The position numbers were made by a program, and so were the translations under genes. The notes under the pieces were generated by a model. It was not told the DNA's origin. It saw nothing but the letters and a program-made list of their open reading frames with translations, and ran no database searches. A stretch of DNA of 64,000 bases from Phytophthora colocasiae (Eukaryota; Oomycota; Peronosporomycetes; Peronosporales; Peronosporaceae): assembly GCA_018806915.1 (NCBI GenBank), contig JAGKQI010000099.1:62001-126000 (forward strand), read 5' to 3'. This document shows positions 42,093-55,000 of this stretch, one piece after another (position 1 is the stretch's first letter; every line of letters begins with the position of its first letter).

Positions 42093-45000
42093 ATGAAGTG
42101 TCTAAAACTGATTCTTGTGCTACTTGCAGAGCTTACGTGCTGGTGCAGAAGTGATGGAATTATGGATATGCTGTCTCCACTTATGGACTTGGAAGAATTA
42201 GCCCAACAAGCAGCGAAAGACATGGCAAATGGAGGTTTTTCCGAACCCATTGATCGGACTTTTCCGTTGGCGCTGGAGGAAATGAATGCGTTGATGCAGA
42301 TATATCACGACTGCCGCACGAAAGAATCTGCTGTCATGCGAACATGGTGCACTGGTGTCGATGATGAGTTTTACTCTGTAGTGACGAACAGCAAAGACAA
42401 AGTGTGCTCACCTGGTGTGAAGACGCATCCGTGTACTGGCCGTGTGCTTTATGATAACAGAACCTATGAAGATGATAAAGCCGAGTTTTTGTGGCCGTGG
42501 CAAGGACTTCGTTGTGATGCCTTCACAGATCCGACCACGGTAACACACATGTACGTCCCTAGCTTCGAGCGTTTTTCGGATGAAAGGTACATAATACTAC
42601 AATGTACATACAAAGTTATCTTTCAGGTGAGGCATTAACTTGCGAATTAGCGAGCCTGGATTTGAGCGTGATGGTATCTCTGGAGCAACTGTGAGTTTCG
42701 GCTTTGAAGATAATACAATGTGATGAGCATACTGACTCTGGCTGCAGCGATCTGTCCCACAACAAGCTTTACGGAGATTTCCCTGAGTGGCTGGGAGAAA
42801 TGACAATGCTAAGACTGTTGAACCTAGAAGGCAATCAGCTACGTGGTGATGTTACGGCATCTTTTGCTGGTAGTGATGCTCTCGAGATGATGTAAGTAAA
42901 CAGTTTGAAATGATTTTGCTTACCGGTAGCATGAAGTATTCTAACTATTCAACGCAGAAACCTTTCCAGCAACAATCTCACAGCGGTCACACTTACATTC
43001 TTCGACGCTTTTAATCACCTGCAGCACTTGTTTGTACACCCCCGTACTCCATTTGGCGATGACGAGTACATGATGTGTCTGATGTGTCTGATCTTTTGGA
43101 CGTATTGTTACAGAAATCTTTCCAACAACAAATTTGCGTTGGACTTACCAAGGAACGTGTTTGGAAGCGAATTCTTGCGAACTATGTACGAACCCGAGGC
43201 TGTTTGGGATATTTTCCCGCTCTAACGATAACTTTTCTTGCCACTAGCAATTTAAGCCACAATGGATTCTATGGAGGGCTACCTCAGCTACCTATTTATC
43301 CGTTTCTCGAGATATTGTAAGCTGGACAACGTTTTTGCAGATACACAAGCGCTAATATTTCGTGCACACGTAGTGATGTGTCTTCAAATGTTTTGACAGG
43401 CAATATTCCACCACACATCACACTATGGGGCCGAGAAGACCCGCACGATCCCGATGAAGATTCAGCTCTAGCAATTATGTACGTTTCGTGACTGTGGTGT
43501 TTTAGGTGAATTGTAACCCGTTGTACCTGTTCATGTTGTGGTTTTTAGCAACGTGTCCAACAATCTTTTCACAGGAGCTCTCCCAGCGTTGTCTAACCTA
43601 TCAGCATTAAAACAATTGTAAGTTGCGGCTAGTGTAAAAGTTGACTTGGTCGGTAATATTAAGTCTTTGTTCTCTCATTCAGTGACGTTCACAACAACAC
43701 CTTCAACGGCATCCTTCCTGAATTCCCACCAGCATTGTAAGCTACCAGTTGATCATTGTGCAAATTGTAAAAAGTGATAGCAAGGTTTATTGCTTTCTTC
43801 CTGTGCAGGCTCCTAAATCCCGCCGATCTTGCTGGAAACACGTTTACGTGCCCAATGCCGCCAAAACTACAACTAAGTAGTCTCACTTGTGCTTGCGGCA
43901 ATGGATACAGCATTCTGCTGAACGAAACTACTGCGAATGGTTCAAGTCACGGAAATGTTGACGAAATTGATCTCATTCAACGTTTTATTCCTGCTGATCA
44001 AGCTACTGAGATCTGTCTACCCTGCCGAGAAGGATATTATTCAAACGCCACAACCAACCAGAATTGCCTTCCGTGTTCAGCAGGAACTAGTTCCAATTTG
44101 TCTGGTGAAGCAGTGGATCACTGTACGCTGTGCGAACCTGGTACATTTACTGAAGCAAGCGCTTCGAGTTTTTGCGAACCGTGTCCATCCGGGACATCTG
44201 TAAGTAAGTATGGCGCGACATCGTGTGATCCATGCTATCCAGGACAGTATGCAGCCAACCAAGGCTCCATAAATTGTACGGCTTGTGCTGTTGGAACATT
44301 TTCAAGCATAAGTGGAGCGACTGTGTGTACACCGTGTGAAGTGGGTACCTTTGTGAGTTCTGAGGCGGAAGCAGAGTGTTTGCTATGTCCTCGAGATACC
44401 TACCAAGATGTGGTTGGTTCAGTGGGGTGTAAGGCTTGCCCTGTTGGATATATCGCGCCTCAGCCTGGTTATGCCAAGTGCTTGCCGTGCACTCCAGGAA
44501 GTTACTTCGACGTTGATACCAACACTTGTAAATTGTGCCGTCCTGGAACATTCACAGCGGAAACAGCAAGGACTGAATGCAGCAAGTGTAAGAATGGGAC
44601 GGTTGCTGATGGCTTTGGCAATCATGAGTGTGTTGGAGCTGCAGCTCCTGGTTTCGGTTATAATGGTCTAACGTCACTGGAATGCGATGCTGGCACATTT
44701 AACGATGGTACATCGAGGAGCTGCCAGTCTTGTCCACGTGGGACTTTTGCAGAAAGCAGGGGTTCTCAGATATGCTTACCCTGTCGAAAAGGGAGCTTTG
44801 CATCCAGGAAGGGTTCCGTATCATGTGAAAAGGCTCCGTCTGGTTCATTTGTCCAGTTTGAAGGTGCTGTTCGAGCTGAGTTGTGCCCACCCAACTCCAT
44901 TGCTCCAAGGAACGGGTCGACCAAGTGCACTCTTTGTCAAGGATCTTCTTTTAGTTTTCTACCTGGTGGGGTTAAATGCAGCCTTGCTAGGCCTGGAGAA

Positions 45001-46023
45001 GTGTACGAGTACGTGGAATGGCCTTGTTTGGCTTTGGACTTGGCAGGTGTCGATCATAATGACCTCTTTCATACTACAAATGGTCAAGTAGCTCCAATGG
45101 ATATTTTGCTGCAGCTCTGGATGGATACTCTGTCAAGCTATTCAACTTCATCTCGTATGTTGCATCTTGTACAAGTGAGTCAACATTTTGACTCCGTTTA
45201 CATAACACGGATCGTTGTTGCTGTTGAGACTACGTCGGCGTTGTCGACGAAGAGCACTGGTGGCTTGAAAAATGATGTTGAAGATGCTATACATGAAGCA
45301 ACTGAAGCTGCTGAAAGTGCGCTGGGTGACCTACTAAACACACTTGGTGGGTCAAACACTGACGGTGAAAACGATATTGACAAGTTCGGAGATTTAGTGA
45401 CTTCAGGTACGCTTCGAGAAGCATTGGTGCGTCAGTTCGATCGTGCAAATCTGTTCGCCGGAATATTATCTTTTAGCATGATGCACATATCGATGGTTGA
45501 GCAATCGTTCAACTCGACTCGTGCTGTACCGTGTAATCCAGGAACATTTTTCTCGTTCACTGGAAGATCTGGCAAAAGCGAGCGGGTGTGCTTACCATGC
45601 CCCAGTGGATCATATTCATCGACAAGTGGGTCCTTGGCATGCGAGCTGTGTCCTCGAGGGACCTTTTCACCTCAGGAAGGACTGGAAATGTGCCAGCCAT
45701 GTCCGGTAGGCGCTGATGCTGCGTCGGGAGCTTCCGCTTGTGAAAAATGCTCATGGTTTACATACGAGTGCGAAGGCTTTTGGCAAGACGTGATCGTTGC
45801 TGTGTGTGTTTGTATAATGCTCTTACGAATGCTTTTCAAGAAGATGCGGACGTTGTCCGTGGGTGACCAAGCTACACAAGAGCAAGATGCAAGCAGGGCT
45901 TTGATGGCAGCTGTACGCTCTCATGGTCGCACTTTTGATGGTGTGCGGTATGCTCCGATGGTACGTCTGTCTGGTTCAACTAGTCAGCATTTGCAGTCCT
46001 TGTCTGACGTTGCATTGTGCTGA
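42093..46023 (+). CDS. LRR plus cysteine-rich repeat receptor-like membrane protein
   Basis: Signal peptide MKCLKLILVLLAELTCWC, then an LRR-capping region and a run of LRRs. They are encoded by small exons: 42748-42891 (2 LRRs), 42958-43029, 43114-43185, 43248-43316, 43374-43478, 43549-43617 and 43683-43736. All introns are phase 2, at the same place in the repeat. The last exon (43809-46023) encodes many ephrin/TNFR-like repeats (CxPCxxGTFxxxxGxxxCxxC), a spacer, two more Cys repeats and one membrane helix (VIVAVCVCIMLL), then about 70 cytoplasmic residues without a kinase. The junction near 42550-42655 has two possible splice models. Likely a cell-surface recognition or adhesion protein. 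Confidence 0.75.
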
Positions 46024-46844
46024 TCAGGGCGTTATATCGGCTGACACGATGTTCGGCAGCGTCTCCGGTACAGACAAGCGGTTGCCAATGTCCAGAATGC
46101 AAAATTGAGCTGGTGAACTTTCCAGTTGGTAACTGAGACCATCTTGTTGCACCGTACACAGGCATAAGTGTCGAGAAGTTTTGGAGCTATTCCGTGACAG
46201 TTTATCGCGAGCAGGTAACGCTGCAACATGTCGGAACGTTCGCGCTGGAATTCAAATGGCTGCATTGTGCACCCCATCTTAGCGTCGCAGGCAGCGAATC
46301 TTTCGGCGATTTGCCACGACGTTGAAGAACTTTCTTCTGCTTAAACTTGTTGCCATCGTTCCAAATGTGGCAGGCCAATGCAACTCGGGACTGGCGCGAT
46401 GACACATTCGTCATCACGGTAAGACTCAGGCGCTGAGACTCAGAAAGTAGCTATGTTCCACCTGTCAGCACTTCAGCCCGAAGAAGAAAATGGCGACTGT
46501 ACCGAAGAGAACAAGACATCCAGAGAACTCCCGCTCGATTTGGCCAGGTGTCTCCACATGGACATTTAGTACCGATGCAACTTGCAACTTGCCACTGGAA
46601 TCACTTTGCAGGTGCTTCAAAAGAGTTTGCAACACAATGGCTGCTTTGGCTCTGCACGGCAACCTGCACCAGAACATCTTACACTTGGTCTCACTATGGG
46701 TGACACTTACGATCTGTCAACAACCCTTAGCCCCATACTGAAACTTCCTTCGAGACCCCCTTCCTTCAGTTCCACCGCAAAAAAACTAATTCCGGCCAGT
46801 CGGCAATTGGCACGAGGACTGGAGGACGCTCGCTAGGCGGACCG
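46024..46844. other. Intergenic with doubtful reverse frames
   Basis: Reverse frames at 46032-46350 (with a CVRCNKMVS Cys pair and basic, helical sequence) and 46465-46677 (70 aa ending in a hydrophobic LVLFGTVAIFFFG) could be exons of a small reverse gene, but splice joins and starts are not convincing. Confidence 0.35.
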
Positions 46845-47574
46845 ATGTTAGGCACACAGGCTCCGGGTGCTGGAAACTGGGGGAATTCGTTTGGCCCGCG
46901 CACAGACATGGACAGCGTACCGCTCTTCGAGCGCGAGCACCGCAACGACAGCCAGCTGGTACAGCGACTGCAGAACGAGCTGGCGGACGCCAAGCGCTTC
47001 GTGGAAGCACAGGCGCGGCGCCAGAATGACCTCGAGTACGTTAACGAAGACCTCGAGCGGCGTCTGGAGCAAGAGGCGCTGGATCGTATCACACTCGACG
47101 CGCAAAAGGCCGAGGACGAAAAGTACGTTTGCCAATATATCCCCCCTCCCTGTCGCTTTAGGTGAAAATAAAATGGTCATATCGAACTCATTGGATATGA
47201 TTTTTTTATATGACAGACGATGGCAACAAGAGAAGGCGGCATTGCAAGAGCAGCTCAAGTCTTGGGAAGCGCGCTTTGAAGAGGAAACCAGACGTCGCTC
47301 TATGGCTGAGGAGAGACTGCGTCGTGCTGAAAAAGAGCTCTACCGTATGCACCAGAAGAAATATGACATTGAGAAGCAAGTTCGTCGTGAGGAAAGTGAA
47401 AAACGCAAACATGAAGCTGTCATTGTGCGTAGTCTGCAGTCGGACTCGCAGCGCGCACAGCAGAACGCTGCTAACGGTTTCCTGGATCCGACCGTGAACC
47501 CGAAAGACGCCAAACCGGCGACAGTTCGCACGCGGCAGGCGCTTTCTTCTGCTATGGACTTTTTGGGAGTCTGA
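46845..47574 (+). CDS. Small coiled-coil protein, 211 aa
   Basis: Two exons (46845-47122 and 47217-47574; 94-bp intron, phase 2). After about 30 residues the protein is almost entirely heptad coiled coil (LVQRLQNELADAKRFVE; EEERRLR-type, EKELYRMHQKKYDIEK), with a short C-terminal tail ending SSAMDFLGV. No enzymatic or targeting motif. Might be a cytoskeletal or centrosomal component by composition only. Confidence 0.7.
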
Positions 47575-48468
47575 AGAGGAGCACACACACTGCAGATATT
47601 TTCTTCCACATTGACAAAGGTCTTTTGGCATGAGAGATCTACGTGCTGGAGCACATTACTTGGTCAGCTGACTGTTTTCGTGGTGATGGACACTGGCCAA
47701 GTCTGTTGGGCAGACTGCTAACTGGTTGGCAATGCAGCAACTGGCGAGGCAGCGGAGTGAGGAAATTTGGGGAGGAGAGGAGACTGTGACGTGTTGAGGA
47801 GCACGTTGCGAGCACACTCTTGGTGGCGCGTGTATCATATGAACTAGCCACTTTGCATATCAATATTGCATTTGCTTTTACGTTGTTCGTGTTTTCTTGA
47901 GCGGCAACGTACAGTACATGTATCAGGTAAAACTTCAGACCGCACCGTTTCAAAGTGCAACCTACACTTTTGCTGTTTCAACATGGCTACGTTGCAACAA
48001 CATTCGTGCATCAAGCCGTGGTTCAGCATTCTCGACGGAGTTCGAGAAGCGGTTTGTGAGATCTGACCATTTCAAACGTCAACCAACTGGCAGTGAGCTT
48101 CAGCAGTTGGCAACTGAAGCTCATGTAGAAATGAACTGCAACGTTAGGGAGTTTCTAACCTGGCGGACTGAGCACAGATGCAAGCATCGAAAACTTTTTT
48201 TCCATTGACGGCTCTATGCCTCTTGTCGTGAGCTGGTCATCTGGTGCTTGTCACTTGCAACGCCCAGCTGGACGACAGGAAGGCAAACGTGCGTGGTGCA
48301 TTCTCTGTGGAAAGGCATCAGGAGCGTCCTGCCTCTGCCGAGTTAGCACCACACCCGAATTCGAGCTTATCCTGCGTAGTTCCACTGAAAAACTTCTGAA
48401 GTCTCACTCAACCAGCACTAGCTGGCAGTACCTAACTCGCAACAGTCAACGCACGTCCCGCCCGTACT
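47575..48468. other. Intergenic, possible transposase relic
   Basis: Forward frames at 47897-48208 and 48216-48542 have basic composition and a CILCGKASGASCLC cysteine pattern, perhaps the end of a transposase, but no diagnostic motif. The second overlaps the PX gene start out of frame. Confidence 0.35.
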
Positions 48469-49461
48469 ATGCCGGTTGTCGTAGACACCATTCAACCGCT
48501 GAGCACCGCCACGACGGTTGCGCTCAGCTCGAACCCAAGTGAACAGCAGCCAGACTCGACGACAACCACGCAACTCGAGCAAGCCGTTGCGCAGAAAGTC
48601 GCCCGAAGTCGCGAGATCAGTGCGTCGGCCGCCGTGTTGGGCGGTTGCATGCCCGAGAGTCATTATCTAAACGGCCAGGACAAGATGGTGCAGTTTGCAG
48701 GTCTCTACGTCGTCCGCGGCCCCACCGAGTCCAAGCATGTGCGCTATACCATGGACATCGCAGTCGCGGAGCTGGAGCTTCGTGGTCGCTGCATCCAGAG
48801 ATTCCAGAGCTTTTTCCTACTTCGGAAGCGTTTGCTCGAAATCCTCAAAACCTGTCACGGACGTCTGCCGTCTCGTAAAAGCACGTTGACTGGTTTTGAC
48901 GATGAGCCGTCGATTTCAGCTGGTGCCGAGCTGGTTGGACTGCTCACTCGTCCTCGTTCCATTCAGTGCGTTGAGTGTGAATCGACCTACAACCAACTCG
49001 CAGGTGTCAAGTTCCCGCGTCGCACGCTGTTCCCACCGAGTCTTCAGGATGTTCAGGAGCGATCGCAAATGCTCGAGACTTTTCTCGACTATTGCGTACG
49101 AATTGCCACGGCATGGCCAGCTTGTCAACGCAGTAAAAGACTGTACGTCTCTGCGTTGGGTAAGTTCCTCGGTGTAGATCTCAAGGCGTATCTTGCCAAC
49201 CAGAAGGAAGTTGGCACTGTGTCGGAAGCTCGAACTGTTGTGTGTGTGAACAACCAAGAAGAAGAAGAAGAGGACAAGTCGGAGAAGACCGAATCTTCCA
49301 GTGAAGTCGTATACTTGCCATCTCCAAGAGAAGTGAGCGAAATGGAATCCACCGACGACTACGAGGAAGATCGTCACACGGAACCAAACTTCTCCTTTAT
49401 CTCGAATCCGTCCAAGGAAGACAACGAGAAGACTTTGGTGCGTTCTCAATCGCACTGTTAA
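48469..49461 (+). CDS. PX-domain protein, 330 aa
   Basis: Single exon. The N-terminal 65 residues are Ser/Thr-rich. A PX-like domain spans roughly 75-240, with RFQSFFLLRKRLLE, the conserved FPRRTLFPP segment before ERSQMLETFLDYCV, and a long insert between. The tail is acidic (EEEEEDKSEKTESS). PX domains bind phosphoinositides, usually PI3P, and recruit proteins to endosomes. The insert includes a CVECESTYNQ stretch with two cysteines. Confidence 0.75.
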   Translation: MPVVVDTIQPLSTATTVALSSNPSEQQPDSTTTTQLEQAVAQKVARSREISASAAVLGGCMPESHYLNGQDKMVQFAGLYVVRGPTESKHVRYTMDIAVAELELRGRCIQRFQSFFLLRKRLLEILKTCHGRLPSRKSTLTGFDDEPSISAGAELVGLLTRPRSIQCVECESTYNQLAGVKFPRRTLFPPSLQDVQERSQMLETFLDYCVRIATAWPACQRSKRLYVSALGKFLGVDLKAYLANQKEVGTVSEARTVVCVNNQEEEEEDKSEKTESSSEVVYLPSPREVSEMESTDDYEEDRHTEPNFSFISNPSKEDNEKTLVRSQSHC

Positions 49462-49540
49462 AGCTACTTTTATTCGTTGTTGTCGCGTTTAAATACATTT
49501 ACCAAACGTTTCAGCGTTAAAACAAACACTACCGGAGACC

Positions 49541-50395
49541 ATGAATGCTGCATTGGCGCGTAGTGTCCATACTGATGGCTTTGTAGCGTTACCGACATGC
49601 AGAGCTTCTGTATCTATCGTAGAGCTCCTGAAATCTCAGGTTCTTAACCGTTACGAGGAATTCCTACTCGAAGCTGCCAACCAGAAGCTCGATCTGAAGC
49701 TCCGAGAGCATTCGGAACGTCTCCCTGGCTTCTACGTACGTGAAGGCGGTCGGATCGACATGCAATTGAGCACTTCAGCCTTTCAGACGATCCCTTTGAC
49801 GTCACATACAGTGGAGACTGTACACTCAGTGGATATGAAACAACTCAAGGTACTTGCTGATTCGTGGCAGCCTGTGCTCAACGAGGTCTTTGCTTCTGAA
49901 TACCAACTCGAGTACATTGGCTGTGTACTGTCAAGACCGGGGGATGGAAATCAGAACTGGCATCTCGATGGAGTTCATCGTAATCAACAAGTCCAAGAAC
50001 CAGGTAAGATATTAAAGAAAATATAGTTTTTAGGCTACGGGTGTACACTGATTTCCTGTTTTGTGCTCATAGTGGATCGCCTCAATGTGTTTGTGCCGTT
50101 GGTGGCCATTACGGACGAGACTGGAGGCACTGAAATGAAGTTAAAGTCGCACATTCATGACAACGGAGCACGTGGCACGGCATTCGAAGGGTATCAAGAT
50201 CTGCCAAGTGTCACGGCCTGTGTTGAAGCTGGGACGCCTATTGTCATGGACTATCGTGTGTGGCACCGAGGTCTGGCCAACACGAGCGAGGAAACTGTGC
50301 GTCCTCTGCTCTACTTCAAATACGTGAAGGTTGTGGCTAAAACTCCGGTTGCTCCTGAGAAGAAGAGGAGGAGAATCACACCGATGTTGGTTTAA
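49541..50395 (+). CDS. Phytanoyl-CoA dioxygenase-like 2OG-Fe(II) oxygenase, 261 aa
   Basis: Two exons (49541-50003 and 50073-50395; 69-bp intron, phase 1). The iron ligands are visible as HxD in WHLDGVH and the distal His in WHRGLAN, with the 2-oxoglutarate-binding Arg in RPLLYFKY. The C-terminus is basic (EKKRRRITP). The fold is PhyH-like; substrate unknown. Convergent with the CRN kinase remnant downstream. Confidence 0.75.
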
Positions 50396-50525
50396 GAAAA
50401 AAAAAAACTTCAATTTTTCAGGTTAGTTGCAGGTTTCAAGCAAAGACACAGTACCGGTAGCGTAGTACTCAGCTCGATCAGCATCTCTCTAACGTTTGTT
50501 CACTGTGTCTACGACCGAAAACGTT

Positions 50526-52026
50526 TTATTCATGAAGGAGTGCTTCGATGCGTTTGAGGAGTGATTTAGCTGTAGGTCTGCTTGATGGGTTTTCCTGCAA
50601 ACACTGCACTTTCATTCTCTCCAGCTCAGGCGGGAGATCTTGAACTGGTGATGTCATTAAAAGGAAACCAACGCTCCAAATGTCAACCTGGACCGTGTGG
50701 GATGGAGACAATTGTATCTCGGGGGCATGAGATTCCACATTCAAATGAGTTACTTTCGCTGCCGGCGACCGTGCTCCCTCGTCAAAGTCAAACAGAAACC
50801 ATTTGTCGTCTTCGTCTCGGTTCTTGAGCACGTTTTCCCATCGCACGTCTCGATGCATCAGGTTGATTGCATGTAGAGCCACTAATGCTGTGAGAATATC
50901 GCGTAAGGCCATCAGAAGTTCGTGGATGTTTCCAGGCGGGGAAAGTCGACCAATAGGTGCAAGCGTCACGTTTTTCTTTTTCATGTTGTAGGCCTTCAGC
51001 TCCACAACATTTGGGACTGAGTGTTCCTTCATCTGACAGTGCAATTCCCGCAAATTCCAAATGATGTCATCACTTGACATGTTCTGCGGATAAATCTTCT
51101 CTGCACTATGTTCACCGAACGAAATCTGCACACCATTTCCTCTCTCGATAATGCCGTACTCGGGTATATCTAGTGGGTGAATGAGATCCAAAACTGGTTG
51201 GAAAAGTGTCGACAGGTTGAGCAAAGCGAGGAATAGCGACAGTCGGCCATGGAGACCACTTAAATTGTACTGATCGATGATTTCCGCTTTCGCACGACGT
51301 TCAGTCTTCTCGTCTTTCCGAATAACCACCAAACAGACCGTCAGTCCGACAGCAGCGTAGCCAAAGACGTATGGCGCATCGTCATATCTCCACGTTAATT
51401 CCTTATGCAGCTCTGTAACTGGTACTTGCAACCCCCCACTTGCTTCTTCTTCCCCGCGAAATACACACACGTTGCTGTTGTTGCAATAGAAGCACAAATC
51501 TGGACGATAGAGGCCAGAAGAAACAGATTCTTTCGTGGTGCGACGGAACTTCCCGTTCGTCACACGCCTCAGCACCACTGCAATAAGGGAATCCCACAAG
51601 TGATAATACGTTTCTTTACTAGCGAATTCGGAGCCGGATCCGAGAGGATCAATTACACCCCCCAATATACTCGCGGTAATATCTGAAAGCATTTCACGTG
51701 GTTCTGACGCGAACAGTTTGTCCAAAATGTTAGATAACTCTCCAGTGGTGTTCTTTGTTGTGGCAATCTGGAACAATCTGTTGTTGATGGGGACTTTGAC
51801 GCGAAGTTTGCGTTGCAGATGCTCTTTTAACTCTACACGAGTCGACGGTAAAGCTGTGATTTGTTCATCCTTAATAGCTTTTATCCAGACGTCTGGAGTG
51901 TCATCCATTCTTTTTCCTCTTCTTTTTATTCTTATGTGTCAGCGGAGCTACCACTGGCACGTGTATTGATTGACCATCGGGGATTTCGCTGGGAAAAATC
52001 GGATTGATGTAACCCAAGCTTGCCAT
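50526..52026 (-). pseudogene. CRN-type protein kinase with remnant CRN header
   Basis: A 460-aa frame (51908-50526) has an N-terminal region of unknown fold and a C-terminal kinase domain: HRDVRWEN (catalytic Asp354), DFDEG (metal-binding Asp374) and HAPEIQLSPSHTVQVDIWSVG. This is the style of CRN kinase domains such as the CRN8 D2 type. Just upstream, one frame over, 52026-51903 encodes IPDGQSIHVPVVAPLTHKNK. It looks like the last part of a CRN N-terminal module (HVLVVVP position) plus a basic stretch. A one-base change in an A/G-rich run separates the two frames. LFLAK is missing. Either a dying effector or a kinase now used inside the pathogen. Confidence 0.65.
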
Positions 52027-52097
52027 CAATATCCGCTAAGATGAACCGATGTTAGTTTAAGGAAAAATAGCTTCTCTTTCTACTCGTTCTATTTAGG

Positions 52098-55000
52098 TTA
52101 GTTGGAGCTTTCCAGCAAAGACACAACAGCATCAAACGCTAGTAATTGGTCGGAAGAGAAAGTAGCTTGTGTACGCAGCTTGGTCACACGTTCAGGTCGA
52201 ACAGTTCCACGTTCTTCTGTTAGAGATGAAATGCTGCTTGTGTCGTAGCTCAAAAGGTGACCCCAAAGTGCTGTAGATGCCTCTGTAGCGAGAGTCTGCG
52301 CAACATGTTGACGTGCAAAGCTCAACGTGCTGCTGTCGCCTTCGAACAGGTAAACCACGAGGTGATGGATTGCCAGGGTATAGACAAAAACACCTCGAGT
52401 AGATGACACTTGCTGTTTGCAGACTGCCTGCTGCATGGACTCCAAAAGCTTAGCATCCGGAGCGATGCCCCCTTGTATGCATCGCTTGAATAGTTCTGAG
52501 CTTGCAACTTCGAAAAGCGCGAGGGTATGAAGCAAATGGGACTCCTGGAGCTCCTTCCACACGAATTTGCGTAGCTCCAGGGGGAAATCACGAGTCAACA
52601 GCAACGTCACGCACTGAGCGAAGTGTGAGTTGCCGAAAGAGGACGACGTGAATTCTGCCAATAGCTTCTCCACGAACGTTAGTACTTGCTGCTCATCCGA
52701 CGAGAAAGACACTGACGAATTCACGGGAGGTTCAGCCTCTTCTCCAGACTCGAGGCGTTGGATACGCTTGAGGTTCCGTACAATTCCTTCGTAAAGTAGC
52801 CGGGAGTCTGCAGATGAACGAAGAATCGGCTTGACAAGCGTAGGAAGCAGTTGGCGCAGTGCTGCATCCACGTGATCGTCGAAAAGCACGTCACTACCAG
52901 CGAAGAACACGTGAATCAAGTGGAACAGCTTGTCTTCCGGTCGCAGCTCGGCAATGGAAGGAATTGACGTCAGTGAAGGTGCCAGTCGCTCGAATTCAAA
53001 CACGAACCGGCACGTGGCGCTCACTATCAGCTTCATCTCGTCACTTTGGGCACGCGTCGGGTCCACTTCAGCCTCCCCAGCGCTGCGATACTCGATACGG
53101 GACAGAGGAGAGACCATCCAGAAACTCGGCAACGGCAGGTTGCTGGGAATGTAGTTCTGTTCCTCTTGGGGGAGACGCAAATGGTACGAGAACTTGTTCA
53201 CACTCGAAATGCCAGTGAAAACCTGAGCAGAATGCGCTTCTTGTTCGTGCGTGGCGTTCACGAGAGCCTGGTAGATGGGAGTCAGCACTCGACTCATTCT
53301 CGTTGCGTCAGCTTCCTCGCTAAATATGCCAAGCGACTGCAGTGTGCTCTGATGGAACAGGACATTGGCGAACAACCGCGCAGTGAGGTATTCTCCACCG
53401 GCACCAAGACGTTCCACGAGGATCAAAGCCTGGTGATACACATCCTGCACGAAATCTGCGTGGAAGTGTGCAACATCACTCTGTCCAGCAGCAATTAAAC
53501 TGCCCAAGAGAATAGTGAGCTCACACGCTTGGATCAAATTGGAGCTGAACTTGGTTGAAGATGATGCTACTGCACAAGTTGCAGCAGTAAGCAACGGCGT
53601 CTTGACTTGACGGGAAAACGTCTGTGCCACTTCCTCCTCGTCCATGTCATTAGGCAGCAAGTTGTTCGCCACAATCTGCTGGTGGAAATGAACGATAGAA
53701 AGTAGCAGGTCTCGCTTTGCTTCTGTATCGTTCAAGCTCAGAAGCAACGTCCGCGTCACCTCATGCGATTGCACCAGCTTTAGCACTTCTACCAGACTGG
53801 CAGTGTCCAGGTTGTATTTCGTAGCATGGGCACTAGCAGCAGCTAGAAATCGTAGCGCAGTGGAGACCAGCAGCACAGTCTTGATATCCCTCACGTTGGG
53901 AGAATTCAAAAGCGAGCTAATACTCCGCACAATTTCATCTTTTGCTGCATCCAGAAAAAACCCTAACTGGTTGAAGTAATGTTGTGCTTCGTGCACAGAT
54001 CCAAGGCCGCAAAAAGCTTCCAGAGCAGCAAAAAGAGCCGAGTTCCGTTCGCTTGAAGCTGTCGTGGCGGTCTGTGTGTAGCTGGAAAGAGCTGGGAACA
54101 GGTACGAAAAGCAGTGGAAATCGAGACCGTATCCGAGCAGAAAACGCCAAATTCGAAGACTTTCGACTTGCATCCTTCCAAATAGCACAGTAGCTTGATC
54201 ATCAACGTCGCCAGAGGGAACTTCTTTCAAAGCCAGGAAGCCCTTTGTACTCTGGATAAGCCCACTAGCAATAAGAGCCGCAGCCACACTGCGCTGGCCT
54301 TGGCATAGTGCACGTACGAGTTCCAAGGCCTTGAGCGAGAGCTGTAGTGACCGGATATTGTCCTCTTGGAACGTCAACACCTGCTCGTTCTCGATGTACT
54401 GCTTCTGCAGGAGCCTGATTAGCCTCGCGTTCGAGCTGATCTCGTGAGCAGCACGTGGTGAGTGACGAGAAACAGCAATGAGAATGTCCAGCATCTTTTC
54501 CGTTGCATATTGGTCAGGCAGCTGAATAGTCTCGAGAATATACCGTAGACGCGCGCCAAGATCCATGTTCAGTAGTGCCTGGACAGGGTCTAGAGCCGCC
54601 AAATCTTCATCACTAATGCTGCTTCCATCGTCGGCTTCAGCTGTGTCAATGTACACCACTTCTTTCGTCACGATGGATTCGGGGTTGTTCTGCATAATCC
54701 CTCCATTACGATGCAGGTGCACTCGAGGAGGAAGCACAACAGTACCATGCTTCAGTTCCCACAGACAACCTGAATCAGCAGAGGAGTCCTCGTCTTCCAC
54801 TGGTACAATAAATGCGTGAAGAGCCGAAACGCCACCGCTCAGAGCCGTGTAGTTCTGATCATCCAGTACAATCCTCAACGTCATTGCCATATCGCGTGGC
54901 AGCACTCGCGGTGTAACAGCAAGACCCGCACGTTCCTGCAGCTGGCGGTTGTGCAGTATCTTGGCCACGACATTCAGAGCCATCGCACGTTGACTGGCAA

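Noticed and set aside
47639..47953. Reverse frames in the 47.6-48.0 kb gap
   Set aside because: Overlapping frames of similar length with low-complexity content and no recognisable protein.
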